Shown: positions 1 to 7,916 of the stretch, piece by piece
How positions within the stretch are numbered: position 1 is the first letter of the stretch
How the letters are laid out: each line of letters opens with the position of its first letter
Source: Deltaproteobacteria bacterium
Lineage (GTDB): Bacteria > Myxococcota_A > UBA9160 > SZUA-336
Length of the DNA stretch: 64,000 bases
Assembly (NCBI GenBank): GCA_029261925.1
Contig: JAJDAJ010000035.1
Coordinates: 62,001-126,000 of the forward strand
Direction: 5' to 3'
The notes under the pieces: model-generated
Databases searched by the model: none
What the model was told of the DNA's origin: nothing
The model's input: only the letters and a program-made list of their open reading frames with translations
Made by a program: the position numbers and the translations under genes

Positions 1-169
1 TGCCCACGGGGTCGAGCGCGATGATCTGGGCACCGAGCGCGAGCATGCCTTCGGCGAGCTTCATGGCGCCGTAGGTCTTGCCTGCACCCCTCTTGCCGAT
101 GAGGCCGAACGTCTGTGTCACCGCGTCGACGGGCAGTCGGATCCCGTGCGCGAAGGCCAGCCCACTCAC
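1..169 (-). CDS. HerA/FtsK-like P-loop ATPase, N-terminal part (runs off window)
   Basis: Only the first 56 codons are inside the window. The gene starts at a GTG (169) just after an in-frame stop and is open to position 1. Residues 22-30 read GLIGKRGAGKT, a Walker A loop, followed by an amphipathic helix and a short hydrophobic strand (IIALDP). This opening resembles the DUF87/HerA ATP-binding proteins common on integrative elements and plasmids, which use ATP to translocate DNA; that family knowledge is recalled, not searched. The remainder lies outside, so the exact family cannot be fixed. Its position next to a displaced tRNA 3' end suggests it is cargo of an integrated element. Confidence 0.6.
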   Translation of the reverse strand, partial: MSGLAFAHGIRLPVDAVTQTFGLIGKRGAGKTYGAMKLAEGMLALGAQIIALDPVG

Positions 170-280
170 GGCGTCGGCGCCTCAGCCGAGCAATCCGTGA
201 ATGCTGTCAAGGCATTCGACACCGCACCACGGATTGCGGAAGTGCAGGTGCCAGCGAGGGAATCCGGAATCAGCCGCACA

Positions 281-327
281 GGTTCGGGAGCAAGAGGTCC
301 CCGGTTCGAATCCGGGCGCCCCGACCA
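281..327 (+). other. 3' half of a tRNA-Pro gene, candidate attachment-site remnant
   Basis: The 47 bases begin in what would be the anticodon loop with a CGG anticodon (TTCGGGA) and continue through an AAGAGGT variable region, a perfect T arm (CCCGG, TTCGAAT, CCGGG), the acceptor strand CGCCCCG, discriminator A and an encoded CCA. The 5' half is absent: no CGGGGCG acceptor partner, D arm or 5' anticodon strand lies upstream. The 3' end of a tRNA gene is the classical crossover target of tyrosine integrases, and the displaced copy normally marks the element end distal to the intact tRNA. By that logic the element lies to the left of this site. Confidence 0.7.
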
Positions 328-498
328 GGGAATTCAGGGGCCTACGCCCCTGGCTCCGCTGCCGGATGTAGCAGCGTGACAGCAACGGGATTGGACGCCG
401 GCGGTGTACACGGCATCGTGCGGGTCGATCGGGGCTGAGGCGGCGTGCGCGTCAGCCGGCCCCTCGCACGGCACGGCCTTACGGAAAGCCGGGGCCCG

Positions 499-504
499 TA
501 TACT
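499..504 (+). promoter_or_regulatory. Candidate -10 box of a possibly leaderless promoter
   Basis: TATACT is one base from the sigma70 -10 consensus and stands out in very GC-rich DNA. Only 7 bases separate it from the ATG at 512, so a transcript would start at or next to the start codon. No convincing -35 hexamer lies 16-18 bases upstream. Confidence 0.3.
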
Positions 505-511
505 GGGAGAC

Positions 512-2473
512 ATGACTGAACCGATCCAGGAACGGAGCGAGCACGGCTCGGCCGCGGACGCTGGGATTCGCGATGAGCTGCTCGGGGCGAGTGACGCGAC
601 GATCGAGGATGCAACAAGCCTCGCCGAGCCGATGGTGCTCAGGGGTCTGATCTATCAGCTCACTGGGGACCCGGAGGTGGCGGCAACGACGCCCGTGAGC
701 GGCGGCGGCACCGGCCTCCTCGCTGGCATGACACTGGGTGAGGAAGACGCAGCCCTCGTCCGCCGCAAAGCCGCTGAACTCCTCAAATCCTACAGGGACA
801 GCGGTGCCGGCGAACTGAGCATGGGTCCTGCGGATCGCCTGCCGACGAGCATGGCCCTGACGATGGGCACCGAGCCCGAGCCCGACTCGATCGACCTGTG
901 GCTCGAAGAACTGGCTCTGAATCCATGGGCACGCGGCCTGGAATGGTCGCGGGAGCCGACGCAGCGACGCGAGGATTTCTCCGTCACCATCATCGGCGCT
1001 GGAATGGGTGGCCTCAACGCGGCCATCCAGCTCAAGCGAGCCGGAATTCCGTTCTCGGTCATCGAGAAGAACGATGGCGTCGGCGGGACCTGGTACGAAA
1101 ACCGCTACCCGGGTGCGCGCGTCGACACCCCGAGCCGGCTCTACACTCATGTGTTTGGCGTCGACTACAGCTACCCCTATTCGTTCTGTCCATGGACCGA
1201 GAACCAGAAGTACTTCGACTGGGTGGCCGACACGTTCGACGTGCGCGGTGACATCACCTTTGAAACGGAGGTTCGCTCGTTAGCGTGGGATGAGGCGGCT
1301 TCCATGTGGGACATCACGGTCGACGGACCGGAGGGTCGGCGCACGCTGCGCTCGAACGCCGTGATCACCGCGGTGGGCTTCCTCAACCGCCCGAGCATGC
1401 CGGAGCTCCCCGGCATGGAGCGTTTCAACGGTCCGTCCTGGCATACGGCGCGCTGGCCGGCGGATTTCGATCCAGCGGGCAAGCGTGTGGCGGTCATCGG
1501 CACGGGCTGTACCGGTTATCAGGTGGTGCCGGAACTGGCGCTCGAGGCCGGGCATGTCACGGTCTTTCAGCGCACGCCCCAGTGGCTCTTCCCGACTCCA
1601 GACTATCGTTCGCCGTTCCCATCGCAGGTGACCTGGCTGGATCGGAACTTGCCGTACCACACGAATTTCTCACGCCTGCGCATTGCGTCGGCGTTCATTG
1701 CGGGCTTCGGCCCGGTCGCCCAGGTCGATCCGAACTTCCACGACGAGCACGCGGTGAGCCGGGTCAACAAGGCTGCCCGCGACAGCTGCATTGCGTTCCT
1801 GGAAGAGAAACTCGGGGACGCCGACCTGATCGAGAAGATGACGCCAGAACACCCCCTTCTATCGGCGCGGCCCGTGCTCGTCGATCCCTCGTACAGCATT
1901 CTCGACGCCATCCAGCGCGACGACGTCACGCTGGTCGTGGACGGCATCCGAGGGATCACCGAAACGGGCGTGGAGACCGAGGACGGCAGGGTCCACGAGG
2001 TGGATGCCATCGTCTACGCGACGGGATTCAGGGCGACCGAGTACCTGTTCCCGATGTCGATCACCGGCCGTGGTGGCAAGACCGTCGAGGAGCTCTGGGC
2101 GCGGACCGGTGCGCAGGGCTACGTCGGCGCGATGATTCCGGGCTGCCCCAATATGTGGACGCTGTATGGTCCCAATACCAATGGCGGCCTGCTGGTTCCG
2201 GCGTTCCAGGAGATGGAAACGTACTACGCGCTCAAGTGCATCGAGCGGCTCATCCTCGATGACAGGAAATCGATCGACGTCAAAGAGGAGCCTTACCGGC
2301 GTTACAACGAGATGATCGATGAGCGCAACCGGTGCATGGCGTGGAGCGACCCCCGCGCGCAGAACTACTACTGGACGAACTTTGGCCGCTCCGCGACGCA
2401 GAATCCGTTGACACCGCTGGAGATGTGGAACTTGCTGCGGAAACCGGAGTTCGCAGATCTCGACGTGCGCTGA
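512..2473 (+). CDS. Baeyer-Villiger monooxygenase, 4-hydroxyacetophenone monooxygenase type
   Basis: A 653-residue flavoprotein monooxygenase predicted to insert oxygen beside a ketone carbonyl, using FAD and NADPH. The FAD Rossmann motif GAGMGG is at residues 162-167, followed by the GGTWYENRYPGARVD stretch typical of the class. The NADPH-binding motif GTGCTG is at about 330. The BVMO fingerprint FxGxxxHTxxW is complete (FNGPSWHTARW, 305-315). The roughly 140-residue N-terminal extension ahead of the FAD domain is what separates HAPMO-like enzymes from shorter cyclohexanone or phenylacetone types. ATG 512 is preferred over upstream in-frame ATGs because GGGAGA precedes it and TATACT lies just ahead. 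By eye it looks less GC-rich than the genes to its right. The substrate is unknown. Confidence 0.88.
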   Translation: MTEPIQERSEHGSAADAGIRDELLGASDATIEDATSLAEPMVLRGLIYQLTGDPEVAATTPVSGGGTGLLAGMTLGEEDAALVRRKAAELLKSYRDSGAGELSMGPADRLPTSMALTMGTEPEPDSIDLWLEELALNPWARGLEWSREPTQRREDFSVTIIGAGMGGLNAAIQLKRAGIPFSVIEKNDGVGGTWYENRYPGARVDTPSRLYTHVFGVDYSYPYSFCPWTENQKYFDWVADTFDVRGDITFETEVRSLAWDEAASMWDITVDGPEGRRTLRSNAVITAVGFLNRPSMPELPGMERFNGPSWHTARWPADFDPAGKRVAVIGTGCTGYQVVPELALEAGHVTVFQRTPQWLFPTPDYRSPFPSQVTWLDRNLPYHTNFSRLRIASAFIAGFGPVAQVDPNFHDEHAVSRVNKAARDSCIAFLEEKLGDADLIEKMTPEHPLLSARPVLVDPSYSILDAIQRDDVTLVVDGIRGITETGVETEDGRVHEVDAIVYATGFRATEYLFPMSITGRGGKTVEELWARTGAQGYVGAMIPGCPNMWTLYGPNTNGGLLVPAFQEMETYYALKCIERLILDDRKSIDVKEEPYRRYNEMIDERNRCMAWSDPRAQNYYWTNFGRSATQNPLTPLEMWNLLRKPEFADLDVR

Positions 2474-2686
2474 TTGCTGACCCGCGAGCGCGGTGTTTCC
2501 GGTGACGGCGAGCGCGACGGATCCGCGCTCGATCATCCAGGGCGCAACGGTTCGCGCCAGGAACAGCAAGGAGGTCCTGTTGACCCGGAAGTTCCGTTCG
2601 AGCCGCTGCAACCGAGATCGCCGCCGATGCGAACGAGGAAGCGGCGAAGCTCAGCGCGAGCGCCGCGTTCCCGGGCTGGACGTGAG

Positions 2687-4141
2687 CTAGCGCGCGCGCG
2701 TTCGGGCTACAGCGGCGTTGGCTTCAGTTGCGGTCGCGGCGCTGCGCCGATCGATCTCGGCGCGGATCTCCGCATGCCGTGACTCGTCGATGTCGTAGCG
2801 CAGGTAGAAGTAGATCGCGATCAGCGCCGGCGCGGCCGTGACGGGTCCCGCGAGCAGACCGAAGTCGTGGAGCACCTCTGGCGCGATCGTACCCGGTGCC
2901 GCGCTCACCGGAAACGCGATCAGGTCGATCCCGATACCGGCGAGCAGGTGCCCCAGCCCGGAGGTGAGCTTTCCGAAGAAGGCGCGCGCGGCGAAGAAGA
3001 CGCCCTCCTGGCGTCGCCCCGTGATCAGCTCGTGCTCGTCGGTGACGTCGGCGATGGTCGACGCGATGCTGATGACCATCACGGTGCTCATGCAGTAGGA
3101 CAGACCCTTGAACGCAACCAGCAGCGGGAACAGGCTCGGGGCGTGATTCTCCGGGAAGAGGCCGAGCAGGCGCAGGATGATGGGCACGGAAACGGCCACG
3201 ACCATGCCCAGGATTCCCGCGATCAGTCCGTTGCGCTTGCCGAAGGTCGAGTGGAGCCGTGGCGTGAGCAGGCTCGCGATCAGGAGGCCGGGTGGCGCGC
3301 CCATGACCATCAGGCGGATCTGGTCCGGTGGCAGCTCGAAGTAGAAGAGGTTGATGTGAGACGTCAGGGTCTCGTGCAGTCCGAGCGTCGCTGACAGGAA
3401 GAGGATCCCGTAAACCAGGTTGCGGAAGTTCGCGATCCTCAGGCAGTCGCGGATCTCCCCTCCGAGGGATCCGAGGCCGAAGCCCCGGACATCGGGCGGC
3501 GCCTTGGAGAGGCGCGGGATCTGGTCGCGCGTGAAGTGAGCGGACGCGAAGACTGCCAGGATGGCGAACGCGCCGACCGCCGCGGCCATCGTCACGTACC
3601 CGGTCCGCTCCGAGGTGCCGCCCTCGACCACCCCGAACCAGGTCCACGCGAGATAGTAGACACCGAAGGTGCCGACGATGCCGCAGGCCGTGTTCCAGCT
3701 CATCAGCACCGAGCGTTCCCGGTAGCCGGTTGCGATCTCGGCGCCCAGCGCCAGGTGCGGCACGTGGTAGAAGGTCTGTGCGGTGCGCAGCAGGATCGTG
3801 AACGTCGTGAACCACGCGAAGAGCCCCCAGCCCGACAGGCCGTCGGGTGGCGCGTAGATCCCGATGAAGAACAGCCCCATGGGCAGGGGCGCGGCGTAGA
3901 GGAACGGATGCCGCCGTCCGAGCGGCGAGCGCCAGCGGTCGGAGATCCCGCCGATGAGCGGGTCGGAGACCGCATCGAAGGCCAGCGCGATGGTGACGGC
4001 GAGTCCCGCGAGCGTTCCGGAGAGCCCCAGCACCGTGGTGTAGAAGAGAAAGTTGAACGCGTTGAACGCCATCGAGATCCCGGACTCGGCGGTCGCACCG
4101 ATTCCGTAGGCGAGCTTCGTCCGGGTCCGGAGGGCGGTCAT
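2687..4141 (-). CDS. GPH-family (MelB-like) sodium/solute symporter, MFS
   Basis: A 484-residue polytopic membrane protein with about twelve hydrophobic segments. The N-terminal region (KLAYGIGATAESG) and the loop DPLIGGISDRWRSPLGRRHP are the signature of the glycoside-pentoside-hexuronide:cation symporter family. The second ATG (4141) is chosen because GGGAG sits about 9 bases ahead of it and only 2 bases from the first ATG at 4150. It is the last gene of a minus-strand group of monooxygenase, amidohydrolase and transporter. In such catabolic operons, members of this family often carry non-sugar substrates, so a sugar should not be assumed. Confidence 0.8.
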   Translation of the reverse strand: MTALRTRTKLAYGIGATAESGISMAFNAFNFLFYTTVLGLSGTLAGLAVTIALAFDAVSDPLIGGISDRWRSPLGRRHPFLYAAPLPMGLFFIGIYAPPDGLSGWGLFAWFTTFTILLRTAQTFYHVPHLALGAEIATGYRERSVLMSWNTACGIVGTFGVYYLAWTWFGVVEGGTSERTGYVTMAAAVGAFAILAVFASAHFTRDQIPRLSKAPPDVRGFGLGSLGGEIRDCLRIANFRNLVYGILFLSATLGLHETLTSHINLFYFELPPDQIRLMVMGAPPGLLIASLLTPRLHSTFGKRNGLIAGILGMVVAVSVPIILRLLGLFPENHAPSLFPLLVAFKGLSYCMSTVMVISIASTIADVTDEHELITGRRQEGVFFAARAFFGKLTSGLGHLLAGIGIDLIAFPVSAAPGTIAPEVLHDFGLLAGPVTAAPALIAIYFYLRYDIDESRHAEIRAEIDRRSAATATEANAAVARTRAR

Positions 4142-4285
4142 GGGCTGCATTCTCCCTCAAACCGGCCACTCGCGGGTGGAGGGATCGAGCTCCATGCCTC
4201 GCTCCAGCCACAAGGACCCGGGCAGACAGGGGTAGCGGCCGGTCACGAGCGGAGTGGCGTCGGGAGCGAGAGGTCCCCGGTGCCC

Positions 4286-5680
4286 TCAGCGCTCGGTACC
4301 GCCCGTGACCATCCCGCCGCCGCTGCGGCGCACGTGCTCCTCGGGGTTCTCGATGACGCCCCCGCCCTCGGCGTCGAAGGCGGTCGAGAAGGCGCTGGCC
4401 ATCTGCTTCATCACGTCGCCCACGGTGGCGAAGCCCTCGGCGTAGCTCGACGGGGTCTTGCCGCCGCCGCCCGCCCGCGGGCGCACGTCGACGTCGGTCG
4501 CGCGGGCGCGCAGCGCGCCGACGGTGCACTGCTCGCGGGGGATCCGGGCGAACGGGTCGTAGCGGAAGTGCTCCATGGCGTTGCGGTGCGTGATGCGATC
4601 GATCTCGTCGTCGGTGAGGCCATCGACGGAGCGCCAGAGGATCTCGGGAGAGTCTGGCCAGGTGGTGTCCGAGTGCGGGTAGTCGCACTCCCAGGTGATG
4701 TTCCCCATGCCGATCAGATCGCGGTTGCGCACGCCGACCGCATCGTCGATGAAGCAGGTGACGATGTGCTCGCGGAACACGTCGCTGGGCTTCTTGCCGC
4801 CGAAGTCGTGCTGGGTCCAGCGGTGGTGGTGCTGGAAGACGTAGTCGATGCGCTCGAGGAAGTAGGGCACCCAGCCGGTGCCGCCCTCGGAGAGCGCGAT
4901 CTTCAGGTTCGGGTAGCGGCGCAGGAAGCGCGAGAAGACCAGCTCGGTGGCGCAGTTGTACAGTGAGATCGGAGTGTTCGCGATCATGATCTCGATCGGC
5001 GCGCGCGGGTCCTCCAGGCTCATGCCGGTGCCCGAGCCGATGTGGATGCAGACGATCGTTCCCTCCTCGTCGCAGGCGCGCCAGAAGGGCTCCCAGGCAG
5101 GGTCGTGCAGGCTGGGCCGGCCGAGGCCGCCTGGCGTGTCGGGGAACGTCATCGCGTGGCAGCCCTTGCGCGCCATGCGGCGCACCTCCTGCGCCATCAG
5201 CTCCGGATCCCAGAGCATGGGCAGTGCCAGCGGGATGAAGCGCCCGGGGTGGGCGCCGCACCACTCGTCGACGTGCCAGTCGTTGTACGCCTGGGTCATG
5301 GCGCGCGCGAGGTCCTTGTCGTCCTGCTTGCCGAAGAGCTCGCCGACCCAGCCCGGAACCGACGCGAAGCAGAGCGACCCGAGCACGCCGTTGACGTTCA
5401 TGTCGTCGATACGCGCGTGCACGTCGTAGCAGCCCTCTCGGAGCTGCGCGAGCGCCGTGGGCTCCATGCCGTACTCCTCGGGCGGGCGTCCGGCGACGGC
5501 GTTCAGGCCGATGTTCGGGATCTGCGCGCCCTCGAACACCCACACGTCGGTGCCGTCGGCCTTGTGCACCAGCCGGGGCGCGCGGTCCTTCCACTTCGCG
5601 GCCAGGTGCTGGTCCCACATGTCCGGGGGCTCGCATACGTGGTCATCGACGCTGACCAGGATCATGTCCTCGAGCTGCAT
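4286..5680 (-). CDS. Amidohydrolase-2 family metal-dependent hydrolase
   Basis: A 464-residue TIM-barrel hydrolase of the ACMSD-like amidohydrolase 2 family. The N terminus SVDDHVCEPP, the central segment ALSEGGTGWVPYFLERID and the later WECDYPHSDTTWPDS are characteristic of the long version of this family, which cleaves or decarboxylates ring-derived acids. The start at 5680 is supported by GGGAGG seven bases upstream; the ATG at 5695 lacks such a site. It lies 84 bases downstream of the monooxygenase gene on the same strand and 144 bases upstream of the GPH transporter, so the three are probably co-transcribed. The actual substrate cannot be deduced. Confidence 0.82.
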   Translation of the reverse strand: MQLEDMILVSVDDHVCEPPDMWDQHLAAKWKDRAPRLVHKADGTDVWVFEGAQIPNIGLNAVAGRPPEEYGMEPTALAQLREGCYDVHARIDDMNVNGVLGSLCFASVPGWVGELFGKQDDKDLARAMTQAYNDWHVDEWCGAHPGRFIPLALPMLWDPELMAQEVRRMARKGCHAMTFPDTPGGLGRPSLHDPAWEPFWRACDEEGTIVCIHIGSGTGMSLEDPRAPIEIMIANTPISLYNCATELVFSRFLRRYPNLKIALSEGGTGWVPYFLERIDYVFQHHHRWTQHDFGGKKPSDVFREHIVTCFIDDAVGVRNRDLIGMGNITWECDYPHSDTTWPDSPEILWRSVDGLTDDEIDRITHRNAMEHFRYDPFARIPREQCTVGALRARATDVDVRPRAGGGGKTPSSYAEGFATVGDVMKQMASAFSTAFDAEGGGVIENPEEHVRRSGGGMVTGGTER

Positions 5681-5764
5681 CGGATCCTCCCGCAAAGGGC
5701 GCGTGGCCCGAGTCTACCAGGGCGCGGGATGGATTCCGTCTGCCGGGCGTTCAGGCGCGGCTGC

Positions 5765-7420
5765 TCAGCCGGCCGGCGCGCTTCCGCGCTCGCCCGCGCG
5801 ACCGAAGCGGAAGCCCCGGTAGCCCGCGGCGGCGATCGCGTCGGCCTGCCTGACGTAGCGATCCATGCCCCCGACGTAGGGCATGAAGATGCGGGTGCCG
5901 TCGTCCTCGTTGACGTGGACCATGTAGTTCTGGACGTTGCGTCGCAGGATGTCGCGCGAGACCTCCGCGACGTGCGCGGTCCAGTCGTCCTGCGCCTTGG
6001 CGGTCGGCTCCACGGTGTCGAAGCCGTGCCGCGCCATGTGGCCGAGGCAGCCGGCGATCCAGTCCACGTGGTACTCGTTCTGCACCGACATGTTCGCGAG
6101 CACCGAGGGGCTTCCGGGGCCCGTGGGCAGGAACAGGTTCGGGAAGCCCGCCGTCATCAGGCCGAGCAGGGTGCGCGGCCCGCGCCGCCACAGGTCGCTG
6201 GGCTGCTGCCCCGCCTCGTTGCGGATGTTCGCGCCGTCGAGCGCTCCGGTGAAGGCGTGGAAGCCCAGCGCGAACACGATCAGATCCAGCTCGTGGTGGC
6301 CGCTGGCGGTCTGGATCCCGGTCTCGGTGATGCGCTCGATCGGGCTCTCGCGCACGTCCACCAGCGTGACGTTCTCGCGGTTGAAGGACTCGTAGTAGCC
6401 CGTGTCGATGCAGAGGCGGCGCGTCCCGATCGGATGGTCGTACGGACAGAGCTTCTCGGCCGTCGCCGGGTCCGCGACGATCTCGCGGATCTTCGAGCGG
6501 ACGAAGCCGGCGACGATGTCGTTGGTCTGCCTGCTCACGGTCTGATCGCTGAACACGAAGCCCATGCCGTGACCGCCGAGCGCCCACTGCTCCTCGAGGA
6601 TCTGCGCGCGCTGCGCCTCGCTGAAGTCCGCGGCCGGGCCCCTCGGGCGCGGCAGGTGGGATGCCGCGGGGTGGGCGAAGAGCTCGCGGCGCTCCTCGGG
6701 CACGCGCGCGCCGATCGCCCGCCAGAGAGACGCGTCGAGCGGTCCATTCTGCGCCGGGACCGAGTAGTTGGGGGAGCGCTGGAAGACGTGGAGCTGGCTC
6801 GCCTGCGCGGCGAGCACGGGTACGGCCTGCACGCCCGTCGACCCCGTGCCGACGACGCCGATGCGCCGGCCGGCGAGGGCGACGGGACGCTCGGGCCAGC
6901 GCGAGGTCTGGACCCACTCGCCCCGGAAGCGGTCCAGACCCGGGAAGTCGGGCCTGCGGGGGGCGGAGAGCTGCCCGGTCGCCATCACGAGGAAGCGGCA
7001 CGTCAGCCGCTGGCCGGAGCTCGTCTCGACCTGGTAGCGGCGGGCCCCGGGGCTCCACTGCGCGCGGATCATGCGGCTGTCGAACAGGATGTGCCGCCGC
7101 AGCGCGAAGCGATCGGCCACGTGATCCAGGTAGCGCATCAGCTCCGGCTGGCCGGCGTAGCGCTCGCTCCAGCGCCACTCGCGGTAGAGCTCGGGCGAGA
7201 AGTAGTAGCAGTAGTCGACGCTGTCCACGTCGACGCGCGCGCCGGGGTAGCGGTTGTGGTACCAGACGCCCCCGACGCCGCTCGCGGCCTCGATCCCGAG
7301 CACCGACAGGCCCAGCTCCCGGAGCCGGTACAGGGCGTACAGCCCGCCGAAGCCGGCGCCGACGACGACCACGTCGACCTCGGTCTGCTCGCTCGCCCCG
7401 GACGGGCTCGGGTGGGTCAT
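5765..7420 (-). CDS. BVMO-like flavin monooxygenase with altered fingerprint
   Basis: A 551-residue FAD/NADPH monooxygenase. The N terminus has VVVGAGFGGLYALYRLR and GGVWYHNRYPGARVD; the second dinucleotide motif is GVVGTGSTGVQAVP. At the place of the BVMO fingerprint FxGxxxHxxxW the protein reads FRGEWVQTSRW, so glutamine replaces the conserved histidine. Length and overall order match cyclohexanone and phenylacetone monooxygenases. The start at 7420 follows the domain boundary and removes a non-homologous upstream open stretch. It heads the monooxygenase, amidohydrolase and transporter group. It may still be a BVMO, or a relative with changed chemistry. Confidence 0.82.
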   Translation of the reverse strand: MTHPSPSGASEQTEVDVVVVGAGFGGLYALYRLRELGLSVLGIEAASGVGGVWYHNRYPGARVDVDSVDYCYYFSPELYREWRWSERYAGQPELMRYLDHVADRFALRRHILFDSRMIRAQWSPGARRYQVETSSGQRLTCRFLVMATGQLSAPRRPDFPGLDRFRGEWVQTSRWPERPVALAGRRIGVVGTGSTGVQAVPVLAAQASQLHVFQRSPNYSVPAQNGPLDASLWRAIGARVPEERRELFAHPAASHLPRPRGPAADFSEAQRAQILEEQWALGGHGMGFVFSDQTVSRQTNDIVAGFVRSKIREIVADPATAEKLCPYDHPIGTRRLCIDTGYYESFNRENVTLVDVRESPIERITETGIQTASGHHELDLIVFALGFHAFTGALDGANIRNEAGQQPSDLWRRGPRTLLGLMTAGFPNLFLPTGPGSPSVLANMSVQNEYHVDWIAGCLGHMARHGFDTVEPTAKAQDDWTAHVAEVSRDILRRNVQNYMVHVNEDDGTRIFMPYVGGMDRYVRQADAIAAAGYRGFRFGRAGERGSAPAG

Positions 7421-7916
7421 GCGACGGCTCTCTTCAGCCCGGTCCCCCGATCGCCTGCATCCTAGCCCAGGGCGACGCGACTGTTCACGGCTCCCGCCCG
7501 GCGTGACTCCGTCCAGCGCAGGGCCGACGCCGCACGAAGCTGATCTCGCTCGCCTCGGGGAGCCTGATCGTCTACGAGCTTCCGGCCGGGGTCGACGTCG
7601 AGGAGATCCGGATCGAGCAGCCCGGCGGCCACTTCGTGGTCGCGACCGACGGCTCGAAGTTCCGCATGGATCTCTCCGAGCGGCAGTAGCCGCTCCCGGC
7701 CACGGCGCGGTACGCGCCCTGGCCTCCGAGCGCCGCCGTGGCTCAGCGCTCGTACCGGGGCCGGGCACGCCCGCCCGCGGCCGGCCCCCGCTGGCCCCGG
7801 AGCGGGCAGCGCCGGCTCGCCCCGTGCGCCCCCGGGGTCCGCCGCGCTTTCGCCGATCCGATTTCCGCGATCTCCGGACCCATCGGCACCTCACCACACC
7901 TGGCAAGGAGATCGCC
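7421..7916. other. Intergenic region with an orphan reading frame and the promoter region of the subtilase gene
   Basis: This is the divergent gap between the monooxygenase and the subtilase. Bases 7507-7689 (+) hold 60 sense codons with no start codon that read like protein (for example GSLIVYELPAGVDVEEIRIE), probably the tail of a lost gene. The rest is GC-rich without recognisable genes. AAGGAG lies seven bases before the ATG at 7917. Confidence 0.35.

Noticed and set aside
281-327. Calling a complete functional tRNA-Pro here.
   Set aside because: The 5' acceptor strand, D arm and 5' anticodon strand are absent upstream, so no cloverleaf can form.
182-385. A 67-codon minus-strand frame containing GAPGFEPGTSCS.
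   Set aside because: This is the well-known artefact of translating the tRNA T arm in antisense; the DNA is the tRNA-Pro 3' half.
2474-2686. Possible coding remnant between the first BVMO and the GPH transporter (a short tail reading EEAAKLSASAAFPGWT).
   Set aside because: Only about 30 codons after an in-frame stop, no start codon and no recognisable family; too weak to list as a gene.
2724-5636. A 970-codon minus-strand frame, Arg/Pro/His-rich.
   Set aside because: It lies out of frame over two well-supported genes (amidohydrolase and GPH transporter) and shows only the low-complexity composition typical of shadow frames in GC-rich DNA.
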